Shown one piece after another: positions 32,956 to 34,089 of a stretch of 34,089 nucleotides of DNA. This DNA is from an uncultured Methylococcaceae bacterium (GTDB lineage: Bacteria; Pseudomonadota; Gammaproteobacteria; Methylococcales; Methylococcaceae). A program made the translations under genes and the position numbers. Location of the stretch: contig CAIOOA010000065.1 in assembly GCA_903859815.1 (NCBI GenBank), forward strand, positions 1 to 34,089, in the 5' to 3' direction. The first letter of the stretch is position 1; each line of letters opens with the position of its first letter. The notes beneath the pieces are model-generated. The model worked only from the letters and a program-made list of their open reading frames with translations. It was not told the DNA's origin and did no database searches.

Positions 32956-34089
32956 GATGGCCTCTTAAGCTGGCTTCCAATTTCTTGGTTTCGGAGATGT
33001 CAATGAAGGTGATGACCAAGCCATCAATGGCGTTGTGTTGGGTGCGATACGGCATGATGCGCACTTTGAACCAACGGTCGTTGCAAGCTTTAACCTGTTT
33101 TTCCATAAAACTAAGTGTGCGCAATACCTCTTCCGCGTCTTGGTGCAGTTGCGGATAGTCCAAATCGGTGACGATGTCCGACAAGGGCCGCCCCACATCG
33201 GCTTTAATCAGCTTGAACAAATGGGTGGTATGGCTGGCAAAACGCCGGATGTTGAGCGCATTGTCCAGAAATACCGTGGCAATTTCCATGCTGTTGAGCA
33301 AATTGTTCATGTCATTGCTGGCACGTGACAGGTCGTCCAGCCTAGCCTGTAATTCTGCATTCACGGTTTGCAGTTCCTCGTTCAGGGACTGCATCTCTTC
33401 CTTGGACGTCGTCAATTCCTCGTTGGAGGACTGCAATTCTTCATTGGTCGATTGCAATTCCTCGTTGGTGGAGGTGAGTTCTTCTTGCGAAGTCTGCATT
33501 GCTTCATGCATCGTTTGGAATGTCTCGTGGGCTTGTTTCAATTCGGTCAACAAGGATTGCTGTGCCGCATTGGGTTGCTTGCGGGAAGACTTGCGTACAG
33601 GGGGTGTCACCACATCGGTGAATACGACGATCAGCAATCCGCTTAAGGCTTCGGGTTTGGTGATCGCCTGCACCGTAAGGTTGATGGTTTGCACCCCGCC
33701 GTTCGTACCCACCGTCACACCCGGCAGATGGACGGCTTCGGTTTGGTGTTGAGCCTTCCTCAATGCGCCGGGAAGTTCATGGCGCAGCCCGTCACGCGCC
33801 ATCGCGTGGATATTCCAATTGGCCTTGCCAGCGGCCGGTTCCAGATATTTGCCGGTGCGCCCGCTGATGTAGAGAATGTCGCCCTCGGCATTGACCAATA
33901 CCGCCGCCGGGGAGAAGCATTGCAACAGCAACTGGTCAGCCAGCGTTTGCAGATTGGCGATGGGGTTGGTTTTGTCGTTGATGGCTTCGCCTAGGGATGC
34001 CACCGGGAAATGCTTGGCGGGAAATTCAACGCCCCCCAACTGTATAGGATGCTCCATACGCCGGTATAGCCGCAATTTGTTGTCGATGG
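32939..34089 (-). CDS. CheB/CheR-PAS-type fusion protein, C-terminal part
   Basis: Open to the window edge on the minus strand (I-D-N-K-L-R-L-Y-R-R), so only the C-terminal ~380 residues are seen. They comprise a PAS-like domain (L-Q-C-F-S-P-A-A-V-L-V-N-A-E-G-D-I-L-Y-I-S-G) with V-V-F-T-D-V, a long coiled coil with repeated N-E-E-L-Q-S-T units, and a second PAS domain (I-A-T-V-F-L-D-N-A-L-N-I-R-R-F, ending F-I-D-I-S-E-T-K-K-L). This is the normal C-terminal order of CheB-CheR-PAS fusion proteins, which couple chemotaxis-type methylation to PAS sensing. The methyltransferase and methylesterase parts would be outside the window. It overlaps the GGDEF-EAL gene. Confidence 0.8.
   Translation of the reverse strand, partial: IDNKLRLYRRMEHPIQLGGVEFPAKHFPVASLGEAINDKTNPIANLQTLADQLLLQCFSPAAVLVNAEGDILYISGRTGKYLEPAAGKANWNIHAMARDGLRHELPGALRKAQHQTEAVHLPGVTVGTNGGVQTINLTVQAITKPEALSGLLIVVFTDVVTPPVRKSSRKQPNAAQQSLLTELKQAHETFQTMHEAMQTSQEELTSTNEELQSTNEELQSSNEELTTSKEEMQSLNEELQTVNAELQARLDDLSRASNDMNNLLNSMEIATVFLDNALNIRRFASHTTHLFKLIKADVGRPLSDIVTDLDYPQLHQDAEEVLRTLSFMEKQVKACNDRWFKVRIMPYRTQHNAIDGLVITFIDISETKKLEASLRGHHEKAL

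Noticed and set aside
33360-33490. Tandem DNA repeat on the minus strand
   Set aside because: It is the coding sequence of the N-E-E-L-Q-S-T coiled coil in the CheB/CheR-PAS protein, normal for that family.
1-34089. CRISPR arrays
   Set aside because: The only regular tandem repeats are the coding 69-bp LRR units; no short repeats with unique spacers and no cas genes were seen.

Overview
The window looks like a gammaproteobacterial chromosome segment, possibly a Methylococcales-like methanotroph or a relative. The support is the Sec-insertion genes selA-selB-tRNA-Sec, an FdhE, a PEP-CTERM protein, oleate hydratase, many short palindromic repeats and a moderately GC-rich host composition. The taxon is an inference; no marker gene settles it.

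Layout. 1-1.8 kb: the 3' part of a leucine-rich-repeat gene built of 69-bp units, then a J-domain protein. 1.9-6.4 kb: fdhE, selA, selB and the tRNA-Sec gene, i.e. formate dehydrogenase maturation plus selenocysteine synthesis and insertion. 6.4-18.97 kb: an integrative element in the 3' end of tRNA-Sec. It has a P4-type tyrosine integrase, a roughly 40-bp direct repeat of the tRNA 3' end at its far end (18928-18967), and clusters of GGGGGCAT motifs beside both att sites. Its cargo is a VapBC-like pair, wrecked toxin-antitoxin (TA) remnants, an AT-rich three-gene cassette (9018-15151), a 5'-truncated RuvB-like ATPase and two further TA pairs separated by three copies of an unknown 140-185 bp repeat. 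18.97-24.5 kb: the island continues beyond that att copy with a second DUF2281-type antitoxin, HigBA, a RelB/broken RelE pair and a 1305-aa NACHT ATPase with an N-terminal nuclease-like domain. 24.5-25.25 kb: palindromes and a decayed fibronectin-III gene. 25.3-34.1 kb, all minus strand: a TPR-like protein, oleate hydratase with a membrane-protein partner, a PEP-CTERM protein, a membrane-anchored tandem universal stress protein with small membrane or secreted neighbours, and a PAS-GGDEF-EAL protein overlapping the 3' part of a CheB/CheR-PAS-type signalling gene that runs off the window.

The most interesting candidate for an undescribed system is the 9018-15151 cassette. It holds a DruA/DUF4338 protein cut off at its conserved GGKL motif, a single-chain Mrr-nuclease/SF2-helicase, and an 813-aa protein with RNA-polymerase alpha-CTD-like helix-hairpin-helix repeats, a sigma-70 region-4-like helix-turn-helix and winged helices. 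The last two genes are 14 bp apart and share a strongly AT-rich composition. Their position in a tRNA-Sec island full of TA modules next to a NACHT protein suggests anti-phage defence, but this is inferred from context and domains only.

A second theme is decay. Several toxin genes are broken by a stop, a frameshift or truncation while most partner antitoxins remain open, and repeated intergenic segments flank these modules.
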